A stretch of DNA of 64,000 nt from Lentibacillus sp. CBA3610 (GCF_013373365.1 NZ_CP035925.1:2852001-2916000), one strand, 5' to 3'; shown: positions 1-9,708, numbered from the stretch's first letter. Numbers and translations: made by a program. The notes: generated by a model from the letters alone, not told the origin.

Positions 1-27
1 CCCCATTCGAACTAGTATTTTAAAAAG

Positions 28-70
28 GAAAAACGCCTGTACAGGTCAACCTTTGTGCAGGCGTTTTTTA
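28..70 (+). terminator. Rho-independent terminator of an upstream gene outside the window
   Basis: Inverted repeat AAAACGCCTGTACA / TGTGCAGGCGTTTT followed by a T-run. It would end a plus-strand transcript entering from the left edge. A very similar stem (ACGCCTGTAC/GTACAGGCGT) is found at 9556-9588. Confidence 0.8.
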
Positions 71-72
71 AT

Positions 73-100
73 TGACATTTTGGAAGCATTTGCATATAAT
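73..100 (+). promoter_or_regulatory. Candidate sigma-A promoter
   Basis: TTGACA at 73-78 and TATAAT at 95-100, both perfect consensus, with a 16-bp spacer. It lies directly behind the terminator. The next plus-strand gene is recQ about 380 bases downstream, so this promoter would make a long leader or a separate short RNA. A second, weaker promoter (TTGCCA 430-435, GATAGT after 17 bp) lies closer to recQ. Confidence 0.5.
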
Positions 101-484
101 CATCTCAAATCTATTCTTTTCCCCTCGTTTAAGCGTGCTTACCTACAATTTTTAACCTCAGTAAAGATTGGCATTCCTTTTGAAATTCATGGTATATGAT
201 TTGTTCGATCGTTCCCTTATTCTAAAATCCCGACTTATTAATAGCTTCATATTCTTTGTCCGGGCTTGTCTTATATTTATTTTACACCTCCCCAGTAATC
301 TATTAATAAAGAGCATCCGGATTATTCAAGGTGCTGATCAATAATTATACGTCCTTAGTCATCAAACGCCCTTCATATGATGCTTTTCCAGGTCATACCC
401 ATTCAGATTACAATTGTTTTTTCTATGGGTTGCCATTCAAAAAATATGTTAGGATAGTAAAAGGTTAAAAGGAGAATCGGTACT
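101..484. other. Intergenic region or long recQ leader, no gene recognised
   Basis: No convincing open reading frame or known RNA family is visible. The stretch is AT-rich. The recQ ribosome binding site (AAAAGGAGAATC) is at its right end. Confidence 0.4.
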
Positions 485-2632
485 ATGACAGAACAGGCTG
501 AACATATTTTAAAGACATATTTTGGCTATGATACCTTCCGTGCCGGCCAGAAACAGACAATCGACAACATAACCGGCCGGCATAACACACTCGCGGTAAT
601 GCCCACGGGTGGAGGCAAATCACTATGTTACCAGATTCCAGGTATGGCATTAGACGGAACTGCGATCATTATTTCACCGCTCATTTCACTTATGAAAGAC
701 CAGGTTGATGCATTACAGGCGTTGGGAATTCCGGCAACCTACATAAACAGTTCGCTTTCAGCAAGTGAGCAGCAATCACGTTTGAACGATATCGGGGCAG
801 GCAGCTATAAATTCGTTTATGTGGCACCCGAGCGCTTTGAATCGTCATTATTTATTTCGACGATGAAAAAAATCCGGATTTCACTGGTAGCGTTTGATGA
901 AGCACACTGTATCTCCCAATGGGGACATGATTTCAGGCCAAGTTACCGGTCAATCATCCCAAATTTAAAACAGCTGCCGGAGATTCCTGTTACGGTCGCT
1001 TTGACAGCTACAGCAACCGAAGACGTGATAGCAGACATCCAAACATTATTACATATTGACAATGACTCTATTATTAAAACAGGCTTTGAACGGGAAAATT
1101 TATCGTTTCATGTGGTAAAAGGAAAAGATAAACCGACTTATATCCGCTCGTTTATGAAGGAACATCAGGATGAATCCGGCATTATATACACAGCAACGCG
1201 GAAACAGGCGGATACACTGTATGAACAATTGGCAAAACGCGGGATCCCGGCAGCCAAATACCATGCCGGACTTACTGAAAATGAACGAAAACAGGCCCAG
1301 GCAGCATTCATTCACGATGAAAAAACCGTCATGATCGCAACAAACGCATTTGGGATGGGAATCGATAAATCCAATGTACGATTTATTATTCATTACGCCA
1401 TGCCAATGACGATTGAAGCCTATTATCAGGAAGCAGGCAGAGCCGGACGTGACGGGGAGCATAGTGATTGTATCCTGCTGTTTTCCCCGCAGGATGTTCA
1501 GCTGCAAAAATTTTTAATTGAGCAGTCATTGATGGATGACGATGCCAAGCAGAATGAATACCGCAAACTGCAGGCGATGATCAACTATTGCCATACGCAT
1601 GGATGCCTGACATCGTATATACTTGATTATTTTAATGACGAGGAAGCCGCCGGAAGCACATGCGACCGCTGCAGCAATTGCCTTCACCGCCGGGACCGTG
1701 TTGACATGACAGAAGAAGCTCAAATGATCTTGTCGTGCGTCAAACGGATGGGTGAACGTTTTGGTGTAAGCATGACGGCAAAAGTGCTGAAGGGATCAAA
1801 GGATAGCCGGTTGCGTCAATTTCGCCTGCATACGATTTCCACTTATGGCATCCTGTCTGCCTATACGGAAAAAGAACTCACAGAACGGATTCAGTTTTTA
1901 GTTGCAGAACAATTACTGGCAACACAGGAAGGCAAATTCCCGACGTTGCAGTTGAATCAAAATTCAGTAGATGTGCTGAAAGGTAAACAGACTGTTTGGA
2001 TGTATACAGCACCCATCCCAGCGAATGAAACAGCTGATTATCAGGAAGAACTATTTGCTTCATTGCGGAATCTGCGGAAACAAATGGCGGATGAACAAAA
2101 CGTTCCCCCATACATATTGTTCTCCGATGCCACGTTAAAGGAACTCAGCCGCTATTTACCGGAAACGAAAGAAGATATGCTTGCCATTAAAGGCATCGGA
2201 GAGAAGAAATACGAACAATATGGTGAAGCGTTTCTTGCAGTTATTCGTGACTGGCACGCCAATCATCCGGACACTGCCAGACCGGTTAAAATAGCCGGGA
2301 CTGACGCTGTTCCCAAAAAAGAAAAACAAGCTGACGACCGTCCCAGCCATGTGATCAGTTATACGATGTTCCAGTCCGGCAAGCCGATCAAAGATATTGC
2401 CGCGATCAGGGAACTGACACCACAGACGATTGAGGGACATCTTTTCAAAGCATTTAAAGATGGGCACCCGATTGCATGGGAGATATTTTTTAACCAGGAA
2501 GATGAAAAAACGATTTTAACAGCGCGGAGAGAGGTGGATGAGCCAAAGCTGAAACCGTTGAAAGAGGCACTGCCAGATGACTATGATTATACAACAATAA
2601 AAGCCGTTTTGGTGAAGAACGGGCTGATGTGA
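485..2632 (+). CDS. recQ: ATP-dependent DNA helicase RecQ
   Basis: 3'-5' DNA helicase of the RecQ family, acting in recombination and repair of stalled forks. Walker A TGGGKS at residues 41-46, DEAH box at 138-141 followed by the RecQ-typical CISQWGHDFRPSYR stretch, and motif VI QEAGRAGRDG near 315. The zinc cluster includes CDRCSNC near 395. A winged-helix RQC domain, an HRDC domain (about 520-590) and a C-terminal helix-turn-helix segment (about 635-710) follow. At 715 residues it is longer than the shortest RecQ proteins, consistent with the extra C-terminal module. The ATG follows AAAAGGAGAATCGGTACT. A terminator follows about 30 bases after the stop. Confidence 0.95.
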   Translation: MTEQAEHILKTYFGYDTFRAGQKQTIDNITGRHNTLAVMPTGGGKSLCYQIPGMALDGTAIIISPLISLMKDQVDALQALGIPATYINSSLSASEQQSRLNDIGAGSYKFVYVAPERFESSLFISTMKKIRISLVAFDEAHCISQWGHDFRPSYRSIIPNLKQLPEIPVTVALTATATEDVIADIQTLLHIDNDSIIKTGFERENLSFHVVKGKDKPTYIRSFMKEHQDESGIIYTATRKQADTLYEQLAKRGIPAAKYHAGLTENERKQAQAAFIHDEKTVMIATNAFGMGIDKSNVRFIIHYAMPMTIEAYYQEAGRAGRDGEHSDCILLFSPQDVQLQKFLIEQSLMDDDAKQNEYRKLQAMINYCHTHGCLTSYILDYFNDEEAAGSTCDRCSNCLHRRDRVDMTEEAQMILSCVKRMGERFGVSMTAKVLKGSKDSRLRQFRLHTISTYGILSAYTEKELTERIQFLVAEQLLATQEGKFPTLQLNQNSVDVLKGKQTVWMYTAPIPANETADYQEELFASLRNLRKQMADEQNVPPYILFSDATLKELSRYLPETKEDMLAIKGIGEKKYEQYGEAFLAVIRDWHANHPDTARPVKIAGTDAVPKKEKQADDRPSHVISYTMFQSGKPIKDIAAIRELTPQTIEGHLFKAFKDGHPIAWEIFFNQEDEKTILTARREVDEPKLKPLKEALPDDYDYTTIKAVLVKNGLM

Positions 2633-2662
2633 TGCCGCTCTAATACTATCAAATACGAAAAC

Positions 2663-2705
2663 AAAAGGTGCCATGATTTACAAAAACATGGCACCTTTTT
2701 TGTTT
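2663..2705 (+). terminator. Rho-independent terminator after recQ
   Basis: Perfect stem AAAAGGTGCCATG / CATGGCACCTTTT with an 11-base loop and a T-run. It can act in both directions but lies nearest the recQ stop. Confidence 0.85.
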
Positions 2706-2801
2706 AAGTTTAATTTTTGTTGCTGCCGGGAAGCTGCCGGCTGAAGTAAGATGAACCTGAGCTGGGGCGCAGCGATTTTCCATTGGTTGTTGTACGGTGC
2801 T

Positions 2802-2933
2802 CGCGCGAATTGTAGACGTTCTCGCATGGTGTGCCGCTGTTCTCGCACGATTTGAGATCGCTCTCGCTCGGTTTGACGCTGTCCTCGCACGATTTGAAGA
2901 CGATCTCGAGCGATTAGATGCTGATTTCGCACG
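2802..2933. repeat. Degenerate tandem repeat with exact 21-bp period, copy 1
   Basis: The motif CGCACG or a one- or two-base variant recurs at 2802, 2823, 2844, 2865, 2886, 2907 and 2928, always 21 bp apart. Most units read close to TCTCGCACGATTTGANGCNG. It lies between the recQ terminator and the 3' end of the convergent aminopeptidase gene. Related arrays are at 30248-30379 and 55689-55736. Confidence 0.75.
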
Positions 2934-2963
2934 GCCCACCCTTACATGAGTTCGTTAACACTA

Positions 2964-4205
2964 TTACCCTTTTACGTTCAATGCCCATGTTCCATTACGA
3001 AATACGGCTTCTGTTGTACCGTCATCCAAAACGCCGTCAATGTCCAGCTTATTCGATCCAATCATAAAGTCAACGTGGTTTAAGCTGTCATTAACACCAT
3101 GCGAATCAAGTGCTTCATCGTCCATTTCCGCTCCACCTTCAAGATTGGTTGGATAGGCTTTACCCAAAGCGATGTGACAGGATGCATTTTCATCATAAAG
3201 TGTATTGTAAAAGATCAGCCCTGACTGGGACACCGGTGATTCGTCCGGAACAAGCGCGACTTCTCCCAGACGGCGTGAGCCTTCATCTGTTTCCAGCAGA
3301 TGTTTTAATGTTTCTTCACCCTGCTCAGCCTGATAATCAACCACCTTACCGTCTTTGAATGTCAGACTGAAATTGTCAATCAGACTGCCGCCATAGTTGA
3401 GTGGCTTCGTGCTGGAGACCGTCCCATTGACACCATATTTGTGCGGCAAGGAGAAGACTTCCTCTGTCGGCATATTCGGATTAAATGTCGTGCCCTGTTC
3501 AGAAACTGCTGAACCACCTTTCCAGATATGACCGTCCGGAAGCTCAATTGCCAAATCAGTCCCTGGCGCTTTGAATACAAGCTTGGTATATTTTTTCCGA
3601 TTTAAAATTTCACGGGCCGTTTCTAATGTTTTATTGTGCTCATCCCATGCGGCAATCGGGTCGTCCTGATCAACACGGACGATTGTCGCAATGGCATCCC
3701 ATAGACTTTCCACAGCATCCTCACGTGATTTTTCGGGGAAAATTTTCTGTGCCCAGTCACCGGTCGGAATGGTGATGATTGACCAGGTAATACGATCGTT
3801 CATTGTATATTGACGAAAATTTTTCATCGCCTGTGCCGACGCTTTATTGGCCATGGCCACTCGGGATGAATCGATATCTTTTAGCAAATCCGGATTCGTT
3901 GACCGGATGGACAGCACTGCCGCACCGTCTTCCGCATATGTATCAAGCAGCTTGACCTTCCATTCCGGAAACGTTCCAATCACCTCATCCGGTGCATTTT
4001 CATACTTCAATAACGTCAATTCATCATCTTCCCAGTTGATATGTACATCCTTCGCTCCCATTTCATACGCCTTTTTGGCAACAGTTCGGGTGAAATCTGC
4101 TCCCTCAATCGGCGCATTGATCATGAGCGCTTGATTTTTTTGTAAATTAACACCGGTCCGCAGTGCGAGCTCAGCATATTTTTCCTTCATTTTTTGATCT
4201 GCCAT
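2964..4205 (-). CDS. ampS: Aminopeptidase, M29 family
   Basis: Metal-dependent exopeptidase releasing N-terminal amino acids, cytoplasmic, 413 residues, the usual length for AmpS/aminopeptidase T proteins. The C-terminal metal-binding half shows the family blocks GEVALVPDESPVS, CHIALGKAYP and HVDFMIGS, which carry the conserved Glu, His and Asp ligands. No signal peptide. ATG at 4205 follows GGAGGTAACTGT. It is transcribed alone, convergent with recQ, with a 21-bp repeat array between the two genes. Confidence 0.93.
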   Translation of the reverse strand: MADQKMKEKYAELALRTGVNLQKNQALMINAPIEGADFTRTVAKKAYEMGAKDVHINWEDDELTLLKYENAPDEVIGTFPEWKVKLLDTYAEDGAAVLSIRSTNPDLLKDIDSSRVAMANKASAQAMKNFRQYTMNDRITWSIITIPTGDWAQKIFPEKSREDAVESLWDAIATIVRVDQDDPIAAWDEHNKTLETAREILNRKKYTKLVFKAPGTDLAIELPDGHIWKGGSAVSEQGTTFNPNMPTEEVFSLPHKYGVNGTVSSTKPLNYGGSLIDNFSLTFKDGKVVDYQAEQGEETLKHLLETDEGSRRLGEVALVPDESPVSQSGLIFYNTLYDENASCHIALGKAYPTNLEGGAEMDDEALDSHGVNDSLNHVDFMIGSNKLDIDGVLDDGTTEAVFRNGTWALNVKG

Positions 4206-4396
4206 ACAGTTACCTCCAAAATAGTTAATGACATGACTATTATTTCATAAATCGAAAAAACCACCAAATGATATCGTACAGTGCTTTTTCGTAAATCTCG
4301 TTTACACTTGCCATACAGTTGATATAAACTGCGACACATTCTAAGTTCTTTTGGCAGTATTTAGTGACGCTGCCTAACCACGCAGCTGGAATATAC

Positions 4397-4435
4397 TCGC
4401 TTTCCGTGGGCTCACGGGTCACCCGCGGAAAGCGA
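4397..4435. repeat. Intergenic palindromic element
   Basis: Arms TCGCTTTCCG (4397-4406) and CGGAAAGCGA (4426-4435) are perfect inverted repeats, extended inward by TGGG/CCCG. The flanking sequence to about 4550 is GC-richer than its surroundings. The 4206-4607 interval has no other supported feature. It resembles dispersed Bacillaceae intergenic repeats, but I cannot name the family. Confidence 0.5.
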
Positions 4436-4607
4436 CGAGCGAAACACCCACCGAGTAAGCTACGAGTTGCGAGGAGTGCTGCTCCGCCGAATTCTCTTGC
4501 AACACGACGAGCACCAAGTGTATTTCCGGAGCGGTGTCACAGCACTCATATATTTTTCAGTGTGTCACAGTCTATAGATTAACCGCCTGAAACAATAAAA
4601 AATTCGA

Positions 4608-4659
4608 TTTACCAAAAGATATACATGTGGTATGATTGTAATAGGTTACTTTTAGTAAT
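4608..4659 (+). promoter_or_regulatory. Promoter and candidate operator of the HxlR gene
   Basis: TTTACC (4608-4613) and TATGAT (4631-4636) with 17-bp spacing. Just downstream, where transcription would start, is the near-palindrome GTTACTTTTAGTAAT (4645-4659). HxlR-type regulators such as YodB bind comparable TACT/AGTA palindromes, so autoregulation is plausible. Confidence 0.45.
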
Positions 4660-4693
4660 CATATTATGATTAATCAGAAAGAGGGTGATCTTG

Positions 4694-5023
4694 GTGACTG
4701 ATTTATGTCCGCGTTTTGAAGGTGCCATGGAGATTATCAGCAAACGCTGGGTTGGTTTAATACTGTTTCAGCTGCTTGACGGTACCAAACGTTTTTCTGA
4801 AATGGAAACAGATTTGCCAATAAGTGGACGATTGCTCTCTGATCGACTGAAAATGCTGGAAAAGGAAGGCATTGTTGAACGTAATATATACTCTGAATTT
4901 CCAGTCCGCATTGAGTACTCTTTATCTGAAAAAGGAAGAGCCCTCAAGCCGGTCATTCAGGAAATTCAAAATTGGGCAAATGATTGGGTATCACCTGAAC
5001 ATCTTAACGAAAATAAAGCTTAA
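4694..5023 (+). CDS. HxlR family transcriptional regulator
   Basis: Winged helix-turn-helix DNA-binding protein, 109 residues. The family pattern is clear: LCPRFEGAMEIISKRW at the start, GTKRFSEM, SGRLLSDRLKMLEKEGIV in the recognition region, and a C-terminal wing with VRIEYSLSEKGRAL. The single Cys in LCP sits where redox- or electrophile-sensing Cys residues occur in some HxlR proteins. GTG at 4694 is preferred because AGAGGGTGATC is then well spaced; an in-frame GTG at 4685 lies inside that ribosome binding site. No partner gene is adjacent, so the target is unknown. Confidence 0.88.
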   Translation: MTDLCPRFEGAMEIISKRWVGLILFQLLDGTKRFSEMETDLPISGRLLSDRLKMLEKEGIVERNIYSEFPVRIEYSLSEKGRALKPVIQEIQNWANDWVSPEHLNENKA

Positions 5024-5027
5024 TGTG

Positions 5028-5051
5028 GAGCCTGGCTATTGGGCTCTTTTT
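5028..5051 (+). terminator. Weak terminator after the HxlR gene
   Basis: GAGCC / GGGCTC stem followed by TTTTT, starting five bases after the stop. Confidence 0.5.
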
Positions 5052-5135
5052 CTATGTCGTTTCCAGGTTGGTAAGCATGAGTTGCGCACAACAAATGACA
5101 CATCTTGTCCGTGACTCCGGGTTAGTATGAAACTT

Positions 5136-5159
5136 AGCAGGGGGGCAACAACCCCTGCT
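5136..5159. terminator. Hairpin downstream of the thioesterase gene
   Basis: Perfect 8-bp arms AGCAGGGG / CCCCTGCT. It lies about 80 bases past the thioesterase stop on the minus strand. No T-run follows, so termination is uncertain. Confidence 0.35.
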
Positions 5160-5236
5160 CAATGAACTTTCGCTTTTTTGAATAAACGTTACATCAGCGA
5201 CAAAATGTCTGGCCGATTCAGGCAATCAACGTAACC

Positions 5237-5758
5237 CTAATCCCCCTCATTCCATGGATAGTCAGTTCCAAACGTTGCAGCCATTTCTTTAGAATGTTTA
5301 CGCCGTTTTTTACGTTCGGCTGCCCGCTCTGATGCTGATTCATGTAATTGCTTTTCTTGAGAAGAGACAGGATAAACCTGGGGGACAGAGGTTGGCTTGC
5401 CATTATCATCAACAGCTACAAAAGTCAGAAAAGCTGTCGTGCAAACTTTACGGTTGCCGGTGAGAAGGTTCTCCGTTACAGCTTTAACAAACACTTCCAT
5501 TGATGTATCGTGTGCCCAGGTTACAAATGCCTCAACACATACGGAGTCACCCTCTTTGACAGGTGCCAGAAAATCAACTGAATCCGTCGATGCTGTAACA
5601 ACCGGCTTCCGTGAATGTCTGACAGCCGCGATTGCAGCAACATCATCAATATGAGCCATCAGCTTACCGCCGAAAAGTGTTCCATGATTATTCGTATCCG
5701 GCGGCAGCACGTGGGATGTTTTAACTGTCAGTGAATTTTTGCAAGGTTTTTTGTCCAT
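5237..5758 (-). CDS. ykhA: Acyl-CoA thioesterase, hotdog fold (YkhA type)
   Basis: Hydrolyses acyl-CoA to free fatty acid and CoA; cytoplasmic, probably a hexamer. The hotdog signature is at residues 17-45, with NNHGTLFGGKLMAHIDDVAA containing the active-site Asp, followed by VDFLAPVKEGD. The C-terminal tail is basic (about 135-160), as in YkhA. At 173 residues the length is normal. ATG follows GGAGGAACTGAT. The left end of an IS1182-type element lies only about 25 bases upstream, so any original promoter beyond that point has been separated from the gene. Confidence 0.9.
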   Translation of the reverse strand: MDKKPCKNSLTVKTSHVLPPDTNNHGTLFGGKLMAHIDDVAAIAAVRHSRKPVVTASTDSVDFLAPVKEGDSVCVEAFVTWAHDTSMEVFVKAVTENLLTGNRKVCTTAFLTFVAVDDNGKPTSVPQVYPVSSQEKQLHESASERAAERKKRRKHSKEMAATFGTDYPWNEGD

Positions 5759-5783
5759 ATCAGTTCCTCCGTTTCATGACCTT

Positions 5784-7946
5784 TGCTAGGAGCCTTGGAC
5801 AGAAGTATGCCGTAATTTATGTAAAATAATGTATATTCGATAATTGATTAAAATTGCTTTAAAATATGCTTTGGATGAAATCGCCTAATACCCTTTCAAT
5901 GCAGGGTTTATAAGGTTTTTAACCATAGAAAAAGCACTCTTTAATGGTACAATGTTTTTTGAGAGAAAAACAAACCAACGAAGAGTGCTTTGATTTCATG
6001 TACCTTATTTTTGTTTAAAAACGCCACAGTTTAGCCACTCTTCGTTGGAATCTCAAAACGAGGAGAGATTAAATGGCACAACGAAACCCCGATGCCCCTA
6101 ATCAGATTGTTCTTTTTCCAGGAATTATTACAGGACAAGATTGAACATAAGCCCACATGCTGCCCGGTTTCTTTCGTACTTGGCAGAGGAGTTGGATCTG
6201 ACCTACTATGACGCTTACGAATGGGGGCGCCACCTTACACCCGCCGTATCGTAACGGCTGTTATTTTTTTACGCCATGTACCATGGACATTTATGCAGCT
6301 CAGAAGATCTGTCGGTTTGCCGAGGACAGTATTGGCGCACAGTGATATTATCCGGCAATGCGTATGCCAAGTTATAAACAGTAGAACGAACGATAGATGC
6401 TCTTTTGGCTGAAGTGGACCGCCTTTTCATTCAAGTCATTGAATCTGTGAAGGTTGTCCCCTGATTGGCCGACAACGCAATGCATATTGATGGTACAAAA
6501 GTCAAAGCCAATGCCTCGAAGCACAAAGCGATGAGTTATGAGCACCTGACAAAGAAAATCGATCGCCAAACAAACGATATGGAAGCATTATATGACGTTA
6601 TTAAACCATACATAGATGAAGTGGAGCAGATGCCGGACCATAAGCTGAAAGCTTGTATACATGAACAGGCGGAGCAAGTGCAGCGTCTTTTGCGGAAACA
6701 GCATCAATCAGAATTACAACAAAAGGAACAGCAGGTATTCAACCTCGATTCAGAGGTAGAGGAAACCGAAACGAAGCATGGTTACGATGAAGAAGTGTTA
6801 AAATCCAGTTGCCCTGTTTTAAATGATGTGCCAGCGGAATCATTTGAACTGACAGTGGATGTCTTGAACGACGTCGCATTTACACAGGATCGAATTCACA
6901 CGATGGAACAGGCAAAAACAACACTGGAGCAAAGTGGGCAAGAGGAAAAATGGGGAATAAAAAGATCCCACCAGGAAAACAAATCAATTTTACAGATCCA
7001 GATTCAAGTATCATGCTTACGAAACACCATGGTGTGCAGCAATGTTACAACCATCTCGCCTGGGTTGATGTCAAAGCGCATATTATCCTTGGTGCACATA
7101 CAAGCAACAATGCTTCCGATCAACTTGGGTTACAACCAACGTTGGAACATGCGGAAAAAATGTGCGGCTCGTTAAAAGACATACAAGCCGGCGCCGATGC
7201 CGGTTTTTTCTCAGCCAATAATATTGCTTTCATGAGAAGGAAAGGGACGGACTTTTATGCCTCGTACGCCGTAGCGAAATCCCCGTATGCCAAGGATAAG
7301 TTTGCGTATGATGCACAGAGTGATACCTACACATGCCCAGAGGGCCAGATGCTTTCACGGCAGAAAACAAAGAAATCAGGAAAGATTGGAGAATACAGCA
7401 ATAAAGAAGCCTGCCAGTCCTGCCCGCTTAGCCCGCACTGTACGAAAGCAAAAGACGGTATTCGGAAAATAGAAAGGGATATGGAAAATGACCCTATCAG
7501 GGAAGAAGCGAAAGCGAAGGCTGACAGTGAGAAAGGTAAAGAAATTCTGAAACAGAGAAAAAGCGTCCCGGAACCTGTATGGGGCAACACATTCAAGTGC
7601 AGGATGAGTGGAAACAGATGCATGGACGTGGGATGGACAATGCTTCACGTGAATTCAAATTGCACTGCGTCATGCACAATATCCGGAAAATCGTGAAAGT
7701 CTACTTTAACAGTCCGTCGTATCATGAAACCGTCCACCAGAAGGAACAATTATACAAGGATACCGGCTAATAAAGCAGACTTAATGAGAGGAGGTGAATA
7801 ACGTTTCGCTCAAGAAATTAAAAAATAACATAGTGAAGCTTATTTGGTGTGCCTTTTTTAAATGTCCTCTAATTCTTACATTAAACAAGCCAAAATGAAA
7901 ACCCGGGCGTTTTTTTAAAGAAAACTTTTGTCCAAGACTCCTAGCA
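5784..7946 (+). mobile_element. Decayed IS1182-family insertion sequence
   Basis: Terminal inverted repeats are visible: 5784-5804 and 7926-7946 are 21-bp reverse complements with 19 matches (left end TGCTAGGAGCCTTGGACAG). They enclose about 2.16 kb holding one broken transposase gene. No clear target duplication was found. The element lies between the cls stop (27 bases away) and the thioesterase ribosome binding site. An internal inverted repeat AAGCACTCTT/AAGAGTGCTT (5932-5990) precedes the transposase. Confidence 0.8.
6073..7770 (+). pseudogene. IS1182-type transposase, multiple frameshifts
   Basis: ATG at 6073 follows GAGGAGAGATTAA. The first frame stops after about 23 codons, then reading continues in other frames: N-terminal block with NISPHAARFLSYLAEELDL, a catalytic-region segment HIDGTKVKANASKH (from about 6480), TDPDSSIMLTKHHGVQQCYN (about 6990) and DAGFFSANNIAFM (about 7200). 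A Cys-rich region with CPEGQM and CQSCPLSPHC comes next, and the last 60 residues are again in another frame. At least four disruptions, so not functional. Confidence 0.85.
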
Positions 7947-7973
7947 TTTTCCCCATTTTTGAGTTCTTTACCC

Positions 7974-9416
7974 TTAAAGTATTGGTGAAAGAAGTCTCGA
8001 GATCGATTCTTTAAATCGAACGCCCAATGAGCGCTTCTTATATAATTCTTTTGTCATTTGAGTGGAGTGCTCGATATCTTGTTCAAATGCTTCCAATAAT
8101 CTCTCCGACAGCCCTTCATCATACAGAAAAGCGTTAACCTCAAAATTCAGACGAAAACTGCGCACATCAATGTTTGCTGTGCCGACTGAAGCAATCTTTC
8201 CATCAACAATAATCGTTTTCGCATGCAGGAAGCCATTTTGATAGATATAGACTTCCGCCCCTGCATTCAGAAGATCACCAATATACGATAATGTCGCCCA
8301 ATAGACGAATGGATGGTCAGGCTTATTGGGAATCATGATTTTTATATCAACCCCTGATAACTTGGCAATCCGAAGTATATCCTGGAGACTGTCATCCGGA
8401 ATAAAGTACGGCGTCTGGATATATACATACTCTTTAGCCGACATAATCATTTTTATATAGCCGTTCTTAATCTGTTCCCAGTCAGAGTCCGGACCGCTGG
8501 ATACGATTTGTATCCCGACATCACCGTCTATTTCATAAGCATAATAGCGCTCGTCATAAACTATATCGTTTCGGGATGCCTGGTTCCAATCCAGAATAAA
8601 GCGGGTCTGCATGTTCGCAACTGCATCCCCAACGATTCGCAAATGGGTATCACGCCAGTAGCCAAATTTTTTATTGTAACCAAGATATTCATCACCTATA
8701 TTAAATCCGCCGATATAACCGATTTTGCCGTCAATGATAGCCAATTTCCGGTGGTTCCGGTAATTAATCTTAAAATTGACTTTCGGAATCTTCGGCGGAA
8801 AAAATGATTCAATCTCAACGCCCGCATTTCGCAGACGATGAAGAAACTTTTTACTGATCCCTCTTGACCCCATATCATCAAATAATACCCGAACTTCCAC
8901 ACCTTGTTTTGCCTTACGTGTCAGTATCTCCGCAGTTCTTTTTCCGAGGCGGTCATGGCGCAGGATATAATATAGCAGGTGAATATGGTCTGCCGCTTTT
9001 TCCAAATCCTGAAGAAGTGCTTCAAACTTTTCCTTGCCATCTGTAAAAATGCGGACACTGTTATCCTGTGTGAAAATGGCATCATCACTGCGCAGGTGCA
9101 AATAATATAAATCTTTATATTTCGCCAGCTCCTCATTTTTATAGCGGAAATTATCATTTTCCAATGCGCGTAATTGTTCCTGCACGGTGAATTTAACACC
9201 TAATTTTGCTTTGGTATCCCAGGTGAAAATTCGCTGCCCGCTGATGCGTCTGCCAAAAATTAAATACAATATAAATCCTGCAATCGGAATAAAAAGCAGT
9301 ACCATCAGCCATGCCCATGTTGAGGAGGCATCCTTGCGTTCCAGAAAGATAATGGTAAATGCCAATACAATATTCATAAAAAGAATGAATCCTAAAAACA
9401 CCGTCACAAAGTCCAC
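7974..9416 (-). CDS. cls: Cardiolipin synthase
   Basis: Membrane enzyme condensing two phosphatidylglycerols to cardiolipin and glycerol. Two N-terminal membrane segments (about 3-23 and 33-53) are followed by two phospholipase D motifs: NHRKLAIID (H222, K224, D229) and HAKTIIVD (H398, K400, D405). Length about 480 is typical. GTG at 9416 is preferred to TTG at 9422 because AGAGAGG is eight bases upstream of the GTG but only three from the TTG. Cardiolipin synthesis often rises under salt stress in Bacillaceae. The IS element lies directly downstream. Confidence 0.93.
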   Translation of the reverse strand: MDFVTVFLGFILFMNIVLAFTIIFLERKDASSTWAWLMVLLFIPIAGFILYLIFGRRISGQRIFTWDTKAKLGVKFTVQEQLRALENDNFRYKNEELAKYKDLYYLHLRSDDAIFTQDNSVRIFTDGKEKFEALLQDLEKAADHIHLLYYILRHDRLGKRTAEILTRKAKQGVEVRVLFDDMGSRGISKKFLHRLRNAGVEIESFFPPKIPKVNFKINYRNHRKLAIIDGKIGYIGGFNIGDEYLGYNKKFGYWRDTHLRIVGDAVANMQTRFILDWNQASRNDIVYDERYYAYEIDGDVGIQIVSSGPDSDWEQIKNGYIKMIMSAKEYVYIQTPYFIPDDSLQDILRIAKLSGVDIKIMIPNKPDHPFVYWATLSYIGDLLNAGAEVYIYQNGFLHAKTIIVDGKIASVGTANIDVRSFRLNFEVNAFLYDEGLSERLLEAFEQDIEHSTQMTKELYKKRSLGVRFKESISRLLSPIL

Positions 9417-9554
9417 GAACAAAACCTCTCTTTATTTACAATCACCTGTCCCTTTAATATAGCATAATTTTTCCATCATCGTTAGTCCGGTTATTTGAAA
9501 ATTTACTCAGAAGCCACGTATTGATGACTGTAAGATAAGGTTTAGAAGATAAAA

Positions 9555-9590
9555 TACGCCTGTACCGGAATACGATTTGTACAGGCGTGT
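9555..9590 (-). terminator. Hairpin terminator downstream of the gamma-lyase gene
   Basis: Stem ACGCCTGTAC (9556-9565) / GTACAGGCGT (9579-9588), followed on the minus strand by ATTTTATC. It lies about 120 bases past the stop at 9709. The stem sequence matches the terminator at 28-70. Confidence 0.6.
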
Positions 9591-9708
9591 TTACCCCGTA
9601 TTTAACTTGCTGTAACATTCCTCTGACCTGTGATGTCACTTCATTTATATTCTGTCTTTTTACGGTCTGTTACACATGGAAAAATATTCCTTCACATGAC
9701 AGAATGGA

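Noticed and set aside
2649-2939. Minus-strand open frame with SNRAR-like heptapeptide repeats
   Set aside because: It is a by-product of the 21-bp repeat, open in more than one frame, with no ribosome binding site, and it runs across the recQ terminator.
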